From assembly GCA_947446575.1 (NCBI GenBank), contig CANFHC010000001.1, positions 124,001 to 188,000 on the forward strand: 64,000 nucleotides of DNA, in the 5' to 3' direction. The notes under the pieces are model-generated. The model was given only the letters and a program-made list of their open reading frames with translations, had not been told where the DNA came from and did no database searches. The position numbers were made by a program, and so were the translations under genes. This DNA is from Bacteriovoracaceae bacterium (GTDB lineage: Bacteria > Bdellovibrionota > Bacteriovoracia > Bacteriovoracales > Bacteriovoracaceae). This document shows positions 44,507 to 52,657 of this stretch, piece after piece; position 1 is the stretch's first letter; each line of letters begins with the position of its first letter.

Positions 44507-46223
44507 GAAATTGTGCAAAGTCTGAATCAACCTTCCTGGCCCGCATTCCAGATTGATCTATGAATTTAAATTCTTCCAATAACGCTTTTTGCTTTCTTCT
44601 TGCAGCTTCCAAGTTAAGTTGTCCTTTCGCACCAACATTGCGAGCATGTTGAACTTCACTTTCAAGCTGATCAAATATTTCATTGGCAGCATCCGCTGTA
44701 CTTTTCCAACCAAGTCTTTTGGCATCGATTGTGTATTGTTGCTTAACAAATTCACTCATCCCTTTTTTCACTGCCATTTGATCACCTGCGCGTCCAGCCA
44801 GATCAAGATAATTTTCTAAAGTTTTTGTACGATTAAAATACCCTTTTTCTTTTTCAGCAACGGCCTTAACTTTGTCGAGACCATTTTGATAAAAACCTTT
44901 CGCAAGATTTATGTCTTCAGATTGGGTCATTTCTCCAAGCAGTCGAGCATAATTTGCTTTTGATGCAGGATCATCAGCTTTTCTATAATCTTCTAGCAAG
45001 CGATTGAACTTATTAAGTTGTCCATCTCGCTCTTTAGGATTTGAAAACTTCAATCGATTGGTAGTATTTTTAACAAACGTTTTTTTCGCTTCTTCTACTG
45101 AAAATTCACCGGTGATACCACTTCTTAATAAGAGTGCACGCTCTTCTTCATTAAAACCTGCTTCTTTTAAAATTTTAGCTTTTTTCCTAAGGTCATCAGA
45201 GGTGTAAGTGAAATATCCGCGTCCTTCATTAAGTCCAATTTCATGAGCTTCAATAATCGCTTTTTCCTGAGCTTGGCTGAGATTTTTTTCCAAAATTAAT
45301 GCCGCTGCTTTTTTTCTATCGGCAATTAATAGTTTTGCCGAATCTTTTATATCAACTTTTTCTTCTAGTGTAACCGCTTTGCTAATAGCTCCCAAAGCTT
45401 TTTTAGACTTTACGACAGCGTTTATTTTTGTGATTGCCGACTTCACTCCCATCCCCATTGCTGTATCAACAATAAGAGAGGTAACTCCAGCACAAATTAT
45501 TTCCGCTTTGACTCTTGGAGTGTAACATTCATATCGAACTTGAGCATCACTCATGACAGACTTTAATTGAGTCATTAAATCTGATCCATCCTCTTTTTTT
45601 CCTGGCAAATCACGGGGCTTTTTATTTGTGAGGATCGCCGATTGTCTCTCTCGCATCAAGACGTCTTGATAATTTTGATAGCGGGCAAAAAGTAATTTAT
45701 CGATTTCCGCACAACTTGCATCTTCTAACCATTTGCCTAAAAATTGTTCACTCAATTTAAAGCGTGAATCATCAATAGATAAATTAAACGCTGTTAGCAA
45801 TTCTCTTTTTTTATCAACACTCGTATTGCAAAGCTGAGTGTCGTGAAAACCTTTGGCAACTGATTCAACAATTTTTCCTGGAAGTTTGGTTAGGTCTAAT
45901 AAATTTTCTCCAGATAATTTTATTCCATTAAAAATGCATGTTCCAAAACTCATGTTTGATAATTTATTCTCTTCCATGGATTTAGCATCACATTGAATGA
46001 TTTTTTTCTTATCATTACCTTCTAGCGCTGCTTCTAATTCGCTACATTTGTACTGCTCTTTTTGCAGCATGCATGTTGAAGACAAGCTGTTTTGAGCAAG
46101 ATTTAACACTGAAGTCATCGCACCATTATTTTTAGCCAAACATTGTTGAGCAAAACAAACAGGTATTGTTGAATAGAGTGTAAGTATAATTAAAAGGAAA
46201 ATTTTCATCGTCGTTTTCTTCAT
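44493..46223 (-). CDS. Large exported protein carrying the Y-x-C-Y-T-P-x-V-K motif, unknown
   Basis: 576 residues. Signal peptide (about 1-26, cleavage near C-F-A). The mature N-terminal half is Cys-rich (roughly a dozen Cys between 28 and 245). The motif Y231-E-C233-Y-T-P-R-V-K-A-E-I-I-C244 is followed by a hydrophobic stretch, as in the 16579-19134 product. After that comes a helical region with H-E-I-G-L-N-E-G-R-G-Y near 325, RKKAKILKEAGF near 345 and a charged helical repeat-like tail. Convergent with ruvX. Function unknown. Confidence 0.8.
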   Translation of the reverse strand: MKKTTMKIFLLIILTLYSTIPVCFAQQCLAKNNGAMTSVLNLAQNSLSSTCMLQKEQYKCSELEAALEGNDKKKIIQCDAKSMEENKLSNMSFGTCIFNGIKLSGENLLDLTKLPGKIVESVAKGFHDTQLCNTSVDKKRELLTAFNLSIDDSRFKLSEQFLGKWLEDASCAEIDKLLFARYQNYQDVLMRERQSAILTNKKPRDLPGKKEDGSDLMTQLKSVMSDAQVRYECYTPRVKAEIICAGVTSLIVDTAMGMGVKSAITKINAVVKSKKALGAISKAVTLEEKVDIKDSAKLLIADRKKAAALILEKNLSQAQEKAIIEAHEIGLNEGRGYFTYTSDDLRKKAKILKEAGFNEEERALLLRSGITGEFSVEEAKKTFVKNTTNRLKFSNPKERDGQLNKFNRLLEDYRKADDPASKANYARLLGEMTQSEDINLAKGFYQNGLDKVKAVAEKEKGYFNRTKTLENYLDLAGRAGDQMAVKKGMSEFVKQQYTIDAKRLGWKSTADAANEIFDQLESEVQHARNVGAKGQLNLEAARRKQKALLEEFKFIDQSGMRARKVDSDFAQFPKSE

Positions 46224-46317
46224 CCCATTATTGTAATTTAGGTATTGGTAATCAATACTAGGAATTTATGACCCCCTAGTTTGAAAGCGCGCAAACCTCT
46301 ATTAACCTGAAGATATT

Positions 46318-47349
46318 ATGAAAAAATCACATCTTCTCTTTTTGATCGGTGCCCCTATGCTTGCCCTCCTTTTGGTGGCAATTAGGGTTTATTACTCTGC
46401 GGTTGTTTGGCGTTACCCGGGGCCTGATGTGGAGTTTTCAATTAGCCCGAATGAAAATTTCTCCTCTATAAATGGGCGATTAAAACAGGGAAATATCATT
46501 TCATCAGCCAGACTTTTCCATCGCTACTCACAATTCAAAGGCGTCTTAAACAAATATAAAACTGGTCACTATATAATAAAACATAATTCAAACTTACTTG
46601 ATGTTTACCGCATTTTAATTATTGAAAAAAATCAGGCGACACTCTTCACTATTCCAGAAGGGAAAAACATGTTTGAAATTGGAAAAATGCTTGAAGCAAG
46701 TTCCATCACTTCCTATGATGATTTTATTCAGAGTGCTCGCGATAAAAAGTTTTTGCAGGACTTGGGAATTAATGCAGATACGGTAGAGGGATATCTGTAT
46801 CCTGAATCTTACGACTTCGCACCTCACCAACCGGCCAAATCAATTATAAAACTGATGGTTAAGCAATTTAATAAAAAAACGGCGTTGATTAATTTTTCTT
46901 CCACAACACTCTCTCCAGGACAAGTGCTTATCCTGGCTTCAATGGTAGAAAAAGAAACAGGAGATAAAAAAGAGCGGCCATTGATTGCCGGAGTTTTTTT
47001 AAATCGTCTTAAATTAAAAATGCGTCTGCAATCTGATCCCACTACGATCTATGGAATTTTTGAACACTACAATGGCAACATTACCAGAAAAGATTTAACG
47101 ACTCCGAGTGACTATAACACTTATACCATTCCGGCACTTCCTATTGGTCCGATCTGTAATCCTGGTGTGGAATCGATTAAAGCTGTTCTCTATCCCGCGA
47201 ATCATAAATTTCTTTATTTTGTGAGCCAGAACGACGGCACTCATATCTTTTCAGAGAACTATGAAAAGCACTTAGCAGCCGTAAAAAAATGGCAGGTAGA
47301 TCCTAAAAATCGTGAAGGTCGAACTTGGCGTGATCATGAAAATCAATAA
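46318..47349 (+). CDS. mltG: Endolytic murein transglycosylase MltG
   Basis: 343 residues. One N-terminal transmembrane span (about 7-27) and a YceG-like domain. Catalytic region A-S-M-V-E-K-E-T-G-D (Glu about 219) and R-L-Q-S-D-P-T-T-I-Y are present. MltG cleaves nascent peptidoglycan strands and sets their length. GAAG precedes the ATG. Placed near ruvX, as in several bacteria. Confidence 0.94.
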   Translation: MKKSHLLFLIGAPMLALLLVAIRVYYSAVVWRYPGPDVEFSISPNENFSSINGRLKQGNIISSARLFHRYSQFKGVLNKYKTGHYIIKHNSNLLDVYRILIIEKNQATLFTIPEGKNMFEIGKMLEASSITSYDDFIQSARDKKFLQDLGINADTVEGYLYPESYDFAPHQPAKSIIKLMVKQFNKKTALINFSSTTLSPGQVLILASMVEKETGDKKERPLIAGVFLNRLKLKMRLQSDPTTIYGIFEHYNGNITRKDLTTPSDYNTYTIPALPIGPICNPGVESIKAVLYPANHKFLYFVSQNDGTHIFSENYEKHLAAVKKWQVDPKNREGRTWRDHENQ

Positions 47350-47358
47350 ATTTTAAAT

Positions 47359-47652
47359 TTAGTGAGTTTGTTCGACAGACTTTAAAGTGCGACGAGCATA
47401 ATCTCTGACGAGCATGTCTTTATCGTTTGATAAACGAGTTAAAGTTTCAATGGCCGTCATAGGATTTTTTGCCACTTCATGGCGAACGGTAATTGCTGAA
47501 TGCCGAGTAAGTATGTCCAGTATTCTTGGTGAAGTGTTTTTTGACTTCGCTAATTCAACAGCAACACCTGGCTTGTCTTCTTTTAAGAATTGAAATTGTT
47601 TTTCTTCATCTTTACAGTCGCGAACCAGTGACAAATATTCTTCAGCGTACAT
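47359..47652 (-). CDS. Small HEAT/LRV-like repeat protein
   Basis: 97 residues. Two or three tandem helical repeats with the leucine-rich-variant/HEAT pattern: A-V-E-L-A-K-S-K-N-T-S-P-R-I-L, V-R-H-E-V-A-K-N-P-M-T, V-R-D-Y-A-R-R-T-L. Such small proteins are protein-binding scaffolds. Good ribosome-binding site GGAGAGAG. Convergent with mltG, 9 nt apart. Confidence 0.75.
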   Translation of the reverse strand: MYAEEYLSLVRDCKDEEKQFQFLKEDKPGVAVELAKSKNTSPRILDILTRHSAITVRHEVAKNPMTAIETLTRLSNDKDMLVRDYARRTLKSVEQTH

Positions 47653-47808
47653 TACTCTCTCCGTATATATAGATATTGCTTTTTACAGTCTAAGATAAAA
47701 CCTATGTTAATCATCACAGGAAATCTTGTAAACTTTTTTGACACTTTTAACATCTTCTCTGACTGATTCCAAGACAGAAGATGATAGTTTTCGTGGTAGT
47801 TTTTTCCC

Positions 47809-47838
47809 TTGTGTCAAAAACAAAATCCAGTGTACAAT
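47809..47838 (+). promoter_or_regulatory. Candidate promoter for the TraR/DksA gene
   Basis: TTGTGT (47809-47814), 18-nt spacer, TACAAT (47833-47838, five of six matches to TATAAT). Leaves a leader of about 95 nt. Confidence 0.4.
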
Positions 47839-47941
47839 TATTCTGTTGCGACCCATGCGTTATTTTATAACTCGCATGACACTAGTAAATGGAATCTCAA
47901 AAAACGTAATAGGAAGAGATTTCGAATTCAAGGAGGAATGT

Positions 47942-48313
47942 GTGGAGAAAGCAAAAATGGAAAAGTTTAAAACACTACTCCTGCAGGCTAAAGTAAAGAT
48001 TATGAACGGCGGTATTCTTCGCTCAACTGAAGATCTGACTGTCTCTTCTGATGATTTATCAGATGAAGCAGATCTTGCCAGCAGTGTAATTAATCAACAA
48101 GTCACATTTAATATGCGCCAAAGAGAGCTTGTTAAGCTTAAGGCGATTGAAGAAGCTCTTTACAGAATTGAGCAAGGCAGTTTCGGTCACTGTGAAGAAT
48201 GTGATGAAACAATCGGTGAAAAGCGTTTAGAAAACCAACCGTGGACTACTCTTTGTATTACTCACGCTGAAGAGCAAGAAAGAGAAAACCAAAAATTTAT
48301 TAGAGCTGTTTAA
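47942..48313 (+). CDS. TraR/DksA-family zinc-finger transcription factor
   Basis: 123 residues from GTG 47942, chosen because the near-perfect AAGGAGG lies 5 nt upstream. The coiled-coil region has the acidic tip D41-E-A-D44-L-A as in DksA. The zinc finger is C84-x-x-C87 ... C105-x-x-H108: the fourth ligand is His, where DksA has Cys. DksA binds RNA polymerase with ppGpp and regulates rRNA and amino-acid promoters. A strong terminator follows. Confidence 0.88.
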   Translation: MEKAKMEKFKTLLLQAKVKIMNGGILRSTEDLTVSSDDLSDEADLASSVINQQVTFNMRQRELVKLKAIEEALYRIEQGSFGHCEECDETIGEKRLENQPWTTLCITHAEEQERENQKFIRAV

Positions 48314-48340
48314 TTTAATCTCTCACAACAACATTTCTAT

Positions 48341-48371
48341 AAAAAAAACCTCCTATTGGAGGTTTTTTTTG
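48341..48371 (+). terminator. Strong bidirectional intrinsic terminator
   Basis: AAAAAAAACCTCC (48341-48353) TATT GGAGGTTTTTTTT (48358-48370). On the minus strand it can also end the small lipoprotein transcript (stop at 48393). Confidence 0.95.
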
Positions 48372-48392
48372 GCTTAAAATAAAAATTGATAA

Positions 48393-48569
48393 TTAACAAA
48401 GATTACTTGATCGAGAGTAGTGCTTGAAAGTTTTTTTCGGTTTCAACTCTTGTTTCATATCTTGTTCCATAGCTTTTCTCTCATGTCCTATAACTCTGTT
48501 CTCGCATGAGAATAGGCCCATCGAAACTAAAATGAATAAAAAATAAAATCTAAAAAGTCCGTTTTTCAT
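48393..48569 (-). CDS. Small lipoprotein, 58 residues
   Basis: ATG 48569, with GAGG 7 nt upstream. Residues 1-20 are a hydrophobic lipoprotein signal (ending M-G-L-F-S-C21, lipobox), and the mature 38 residues are basic (-EQDMKQELKPKKTFKHY-). Stop TAA at 48393-48395. Short enough to be missed by length cut-offs. It is the only gene in the 424-bp space between the TraR/DksA gene and the 48738 gene. The bidirectional terminator lies 20 nt after it. Anchored in an envelope membrane; role unknown. Confidence 0.75.
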   Translation of the reverse strand: MKNGLFRFYFLFILVSMGLFSCENRVIGHERKAMEQDMKQELKPKKTFKHYSRSSNLC

Positions 48570-48584
48570 GCTATACCTCGCAAG

Positions 48585-48598
48585 CCCAATCCATTGGG
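48585..48598. promoter_or_regulatory. Palindrome in the leader of the small lipoprotein gene
   Basis: CCCAAT-CC-ATTGGG, 14-bp dyad, 16 nt upstream of the ATG. Either an operator or a short mRNA hairpin. Confidence 0.35.
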
Positions 48599-48737
48599 AA
48601 TCACCCTCTTAGCAGGGCCTATCATGTTACAAAGCAATTTCCGCGCCTATTTTTTAGTGTCATTTTTTCACTGATCAACAACCTCAGCTTTTTTTGTTTT
48701 ATAGTACCTTTAATTATCAAATATAGGAGATTTACCA

Positions 48738-49106
48738 ATGAAAACCTTATTAGCTATCACCCTGTTTACTGTACTTACAGCAACTGCTGGAGCCTCTACG
48801 GTACCGGTCCTTTCTTGCTTTGGAACTGAGCCATTTTGGGGAATTTCAACCGATGCCAAAGGTGTGCTCTCTTTTAATAACCCAAGATCTGATGAAATAA
48901 AGGTCTATCCAAAGACCGAATTAAAAAAAGCTTCCGGAACGCCTGAACTATATGCCTTCCAAATTGAAGCCCATAATCAGGCAAAAAGCACACTTAAGCT
49001 CAATGTTGTAAGAAATGAGTGTAATGATGGTATGTCAGATAAAATCTATACTTATACAGCTTTAGTTGATGTTGATGGCGATCTCTTGATGGGTTGTTGT
49101 AACTAG
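48738..49106 (+). CDS. Exported COG3650-like protein
   Basis: 122 residues. Signal peptide MKTLLAITLFTVLTATAGA. The motif C-F-G-T-E-P-F-W-G-I-S and the C-terminal C-x-D-G-M-S-D...G-C-C are the hallmarks of COG3650-type small exported proteins (EPFW motif). The protein is probably periplasmic with disulphides. AGGAG 8 nt before the ATG. Followed by an intrinsic terminator. Confidence 0.75.
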   Translation: MKTLLAITLFTVLTATAGASTVPVLSCFGTEPFWGISTDAKGVLSFNNPRSDEIKVYPKTELKKASGTPELYAFQIEAHNQAKSTLKLNVVRNECNDGMSDKIYTYTALVDVDGDLLMGCCN

Positions 49107-49108
49107 TA

Positions 49109-49143
49109 GTGACCAAAGTTTGTACGGGTCACCAAAGTTTTTT
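49109..49143 (+). terminator. Intrinsic terminator after the EPFW-motif gene
   Basis: GTGACC (49109-49114) / GGTCAC (49127-49132) with a 12-nt loop, then CAAAG and a T-run. Confidence 0.65.
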
Positions 49144-49187
49144 CGATAGTTTTTTAGACACTTGATTTAAACCGTTAATTTAACAGA

Positions 49188-49254
49188 CTGTTCTCTTGGC
49201 GCGGGTCTTGCTTTTAAACCAGGAGAACATAGTTTAAGCGAATGACTAATTCGC
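49188..49254 (+). promoter_or_regulatory. Two-hairpin structured leader before the S8 protease gene
   Basis: Hairpin 1: TGTTCTCTTGG (49189-49199) pairs with CCAGGAGAACA (49219-49229), 11 pairs including one G-U, loop of 19 nt. Hairpin 2: GCGAAT (49238-49243) / ATTCGC (49249-49254), loop GACTA. Ribosome-binding site and ATG follow at 49264-49276. Could be a riboswitch-like or protein-binding leader, or a DNA operator. Confidence 0.5.
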
Positions 49255-49275
49255 GGATCTAATTAAGGGATTATT

Positions 49276-50400
49276 ATGAACAAGCTGACTATTAAAAAGA
49301 TCATCCTCGCTCATGTCATTGCGACTTTGTCGTTTTCGGCAATGTCACAGGCCATCTCAATTGTCCCACGAACATCTATCTCAAAATCGGAAGATAGATC
49401 TTATTTTGATCCAAAAGATTTAACATCATCTTATGTAAGCTGGGGAGTTAATCCTGGAAATCCATCGAGCATCAATTTACTCGATGCCTGGAAACATTTT
49501 AAAAAGAAAAGAGATATTGTAGTTGCTGTCGTTGATACAGGTATCGATCGCGAACATCCATTTCTTCAAAACAATATTTTTGTTGAAGCTGGAAGTGTTG
49601 ATCCTACAAACTTCGGTGTAGATTTTTCTAAAGATAAAAAAGCTAAAGGAATGCCGACTGATAATCATGGCCATGGGACGCACGTTTCAGGGATCATTAA
49701 AAGCATTTATCCGGACGTAAAGATTCTAGCCCTTAAATATTATAATCCGAACGCTTCAGGTGTTGATAACTTAAATTCTACAGTAGAAGCTCTTCGCTAT
49801 GCTGTTGATCACAACGTAGACGTTATTAACTACTCTGGTGGTGGACCAGAAGCTGCGAGTGAAGAACTTCGCGTTTTAAAAGAAGCAGAAAGAAAAGGTA
49901 TTCTTGTTGTAGCAGCTGCCGGTAACGAAGAATCAAATATCGATGATAAAAAGAAAGCTTATTTTCCAGCAAGCTATGGATTAAAAAATATTATCACGGT
50001 TACAGCTCACGACGAAGACTTGAAGATTTTAAACTCTTCAAACTATGGTCGCTCGAGTGTTGATATCTTTGCTCCAGGTTATAGAATTAAATCAAGTCTT
50101 CAAAATGGCCGTTCTGGATACTTAACTGGAACAAGTCAAGCAACTGCTTTCGTTACTGGTGTAGCAGCACTTATTAAAGCTGAGTACCCACAATTATCAA
50201 CTGAAAAGATAAAAGAAATCATTAAAGTTTCTGCTAAAAAAGAAATCACGATGGAAGGTAAATGCGCTACAGGCGGTCGCCTCGATGCTGGATCTGCTTT
50301 AGCTCTTGCTGCTCAATTCGCTGGAGAAGGTGATGCAAAAAGACAAGTGGCAAACACGGAAACAAAAGAAGGAAAAATTATTTACCGAATTGCGAACTAA
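49276..50400 (+). CDS. Exported subtilisin-like (S8) serine protease
   Basis: 374 residues, signal peptide about 1-25. Catalytic triad motifs in order: V-V-D-T-G-I-D (Asp about 86), H-G-H-G-T-H-V-S-G (His about 134) and L-T-G-T-S-Q-A-T-A (Ser about 287), the oxyanion N in A-A-G-N-E near 215. The prodomain (about 26-60) is short. AAGGGA 6 nt from the ATG. Tail overlaps the convergent zinc-ribbon membrane protein gene by 23 bp. A secreted protease fits a predatory or scavenging lifestyle. Confidence 0.93.
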   Translation: MNKLTIKKIILAHVIATLSFSAMSQAISIVPRTSISKSEDRSYFDPKDLTSSYVSWGVNPGNPSSINLLDAWKHFKKKRDIVVAVVDTGIDREHPFLQNNIFVEAGSVDPTNFGVDFSKDKKAKGMPTDNHGHGTHVSGIIKSIYPDVKILALKYYNPNASGVDNLNSTVEALRYAVDHNVDVINYSGGGPEAASEELRVLKEAERKGILVVAAAGNEESNIDDKKKAYFPASYGLKNIITVTAHDEDLKILNSSNYGRSSVDIFAPGYRIKSSLQNGRSGYLTGTSQATAFVTGVAALIKAEYPQLSTEKIKEIIKVSAKKEITMEGKCATGGRLDAGSALALAAQFAGEGDAKRQVANTETKEGKIIYRIAN

Positions 50401-51031
50401 TAATATCCTTATACTGAACGGCCAGAGTGAGAACTGTGGTTGTTAAAATAGCTGCCTTTAACAAAAATTCCATCCTCAACATTCCTCCTGCTCGAAATTG
50501 GAGAAATGATTTATGCCAGGGAAGATCCGCTGAGATTTGTACTTTTGCTTGCTCTAGATAAAAAAGTAATTCCTGACCTATAAGACTATTATCATTTTCC
50601 TCTAATAAAACTTGAATGATTTGCGGATGAACAGCATACCGAAGCATTTCATCGATAATTTCCATGCTTTCAATATAAAAAAGTTTTCTCTCACTCTTTT
50701 TAATCACATCTTGCGAATTAAAAGCTGAGATGAGATCAGCGAATCGTTTGGAGAGGTTTCTTATAAAACTTTGAGCCTCTGGTGATTTTCTATCTTCAAA
50801 TTGTGGAAAAAACCGTAAAAAGGCATTTTGATTTTCAATATAACGCTCTTTCATTCCAAAAAAACTTTTTGGTCCAAATGGATCTCCAATTGGATGATAA
50901 AGCAGCGAACGTCCACAAGCTTCACAAGCTTTAGAGTTAATGAAAACGGACTGACAATAGGGGCAGCGTTTGACTTTTTGGTAGGCTGACTCAGGAATTC
51001 GAAGAGTCGCGGTGTTTATTTCATAATCCAT
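50378..51031 (-). CDS. Zinc-ribbon protein with C-terminal membrane span
   Basis: 217 residues from ATG 51031 (the frame is open upstream but overlaps lnt). C23-x-x-C26 ... C36-x-x-C39 zinc ribbon, a helical middle (about 70-160), and a hydrophobic C-terminal span (LLKAAILTTTVLTLAVQY, near 190). It is a tail-anchored membrane protein with a cytoplasmic zinc ribbon by appearance; function unknown. Confidence 0.7.
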   Translation of the reverse strand: MDYEINTATLRIPESAYQKVKRCPYCQSVFINSKACEACGRSLLYHPIGDPFGPKSFFGMKERYIENQNAFLRFFPQFEDRKSPEAQSFIRNLSKRFADLISAFNSQDVIKKSERKLFYIESMEIIDEMLRYAVHPQIIQVLLEENDNSLIGQELLFYLEQAKVQISADLPWHKSFLQFRAGGMLRMEFLLKAAILTTTVLTLAVQYKDIISSQFGK

Positions 51032-51097
51032 AATGAAAAGTTTAAAGGGAAAACGATCTGGTTGGCAAATAATCCAAAAAAATTTACTATCTACGCT

Positions 51098-52657
51098 ATG
51101 TTGTCCAAAATCAAATTTCCCAAATTCCAATCTCTCATAATGGCCCTTTTAGGTGGATTTTTTTATGCCTGCGGATTTCCCCTGTTTTTTGGACATTCAT
51201 TTTTTCTAGGTCCAATGATTGGATTCTTTTTGTTTAATTATGCTCTTTTTCAAGAAGAAGAAATAAAGAAACAAATGTTTGTTGCTCTCGTTTACTCATT
51301 TGGATTTTATGCTTTAGGTTTTTATTGGATTCCCCACACGCTCAAAGAATTTGGAGGATTACAATTTCCACTTGACCAATTGTTGGGATTAATCTTTTCT
51401 TTAGTTATAATTCCTCAAATTTATATTTATACGGCAATTCAAAGAAGATTTAAAAGCCCTGCACTGTTGGCTATCGCCTATGTTATGCTAGAAGAATTTA
51501 TACCTCAGCAATTCCCAGCACACTTAGGACATAGTTTTCTTTCCATTGTTCCTCAATTCCCTCTTAAACTTGCACCCATTTTTGGCGCTCCAGCTTATTC
51601 ATTCCTCTCAGCATTTATTGGTTTAGTTGTCATCGAACATATCAGAACAAAAAAAGCTCCTCGCCTATCCTATGTTTTATTCTCCATCATGATTATTGGG
51701 AATTTTATTTTACCAAACCCTTTTAGCGGTGGCACACTGCCTTCGCTCAATGTCAGAATTGTTCAACCGAATATTGGAAATTTTATCAAAATCACTTCTG
51801 AGCGCGGAGAAACCAATTCTCTAAAAAGTGTTTTCGATAGTTATTATGAATTAAGTACTGCTCCTTCAGAGAAGCCCTTAGATTTAATTATCTGGCCCGA
51901 GACTTCTTTTCCAACACTGATAGCCAGTGACTTAATGAGAAAAAATAATGATTTAAAAATTCCTGGAACTCTCTCTCAGATAATCGAGAAAACTCAAGCA
52001 GAACTTTTCATTGGCGGATACGATTTAAAACCAAGTAATGGAATGGGCGATTATGAAAGTCAGTACAATGCTGCTTTCTTATTTGGAACAGATCAAAAAT
52101 TAAAAGAAGTTTATAGAAAAATTCATTTGATTCCTTTCGGAGAAGGTCTGCCTTTTGGGCCGTTTAATAAGTTTTTAAGTAAAATTATTACCAATGTTTC
52201 TTATTTTGCTGAGGGTGAAACTTTTCCAAGTTTTAAAACTCATAATGATATTCCATTCATCAGTGTCATATGTTATGAAGTTCTTTTTTCTGATTTTCTA
52301 AGAGAATTTTTAAATAAACAAAGTACTCCTCCGCAATTTTTAGTGAATCTTACAAATGATTCTTGGTATGGTGATACAGCTGAACCACATCAACACTTAT
52401 TTTTAGCAAAATGGAGAGCTTTAGAATTTAATATTCCTGTCATTCGATCGACCAATACTGGAATTACTACTGTCATAATGCCTGACGGAGCTGAGTCAAA
52501 TCGACTCACTTACCAAGAAAAAAAGAATCTTGATGTTGATATGAAACTTCATGTGAGAACAACAACTGTTTATCAACAATTTGGTTTATGGATGGTGTTA
52601 CTTCTAGCTGCACTTTTTTATGGAATAGAAAAACTCTCTCGTAAATTTATGGTTTAA
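51098..52657 (+). CDS. lnt: Apolipoprotein N-acyltransferase
   Basis: 519 residues. Third step of lipoprotein maturation: transfers an acyl chain from phospholipid to the N-terminal Cys. Several N-terminal transmembrane spans (about 10-200), nitrilase-like domain with W266-P-E268 (catalytic Glu), the Lys region and I-C392-Y-E (nucleophile Cys), and N-L-T-N-D-S-W-Y-G. A single C-terminal span. Start at ATG 51098; overlaps the convergent kdsD by 11 bp. Fits the many lipoproteins here. Confidence 0.95.
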   Translation: MLSKIKFPKFQSLIMALLGGFFYACGFPLFFGHSFFLGPMIGFFLFNYALFQEEEIKKQMFVALVYSFGFYALGFYWIPHTLKEFGGLQFPLDQLLGLIFSLVIIPQIYIYTAIQRRFKSPALLAIAYVMLEEFIPQQFPAHLGHSFLSIVPQFPLKLAPIFGAPAYSFLSAFIGLVVIEHIRTKKAPRLSYVLFSIMIIGNFILPNPFSGGTLPSLNVRIVQPNIGNFIKITSERGETNSLKSVFDSYYELSTAPSEKPLDLIIWPETSFPTLIASDLMRKNNDLKIPGTLSQIIEKTQAELFIGGYDLKPSNGMGDYESQYNAAFLFGTDQKLKEVYRKIHLIPFGEGLPFGPFNKFLSKIITNVSYFAEGETFPSFKTHNDIPFISVICYEVLFSDFLREFLNKQSTPPQFLVNLTNDSWYGDTAEPHQHLFLAKWRALEFNIPVIRSTNTGITTVIMPDGAESNRLTYQEKKNLDVDMKLHVRTTTVYQQFGLWMVLLLAALFYGIEKLSRKFMV

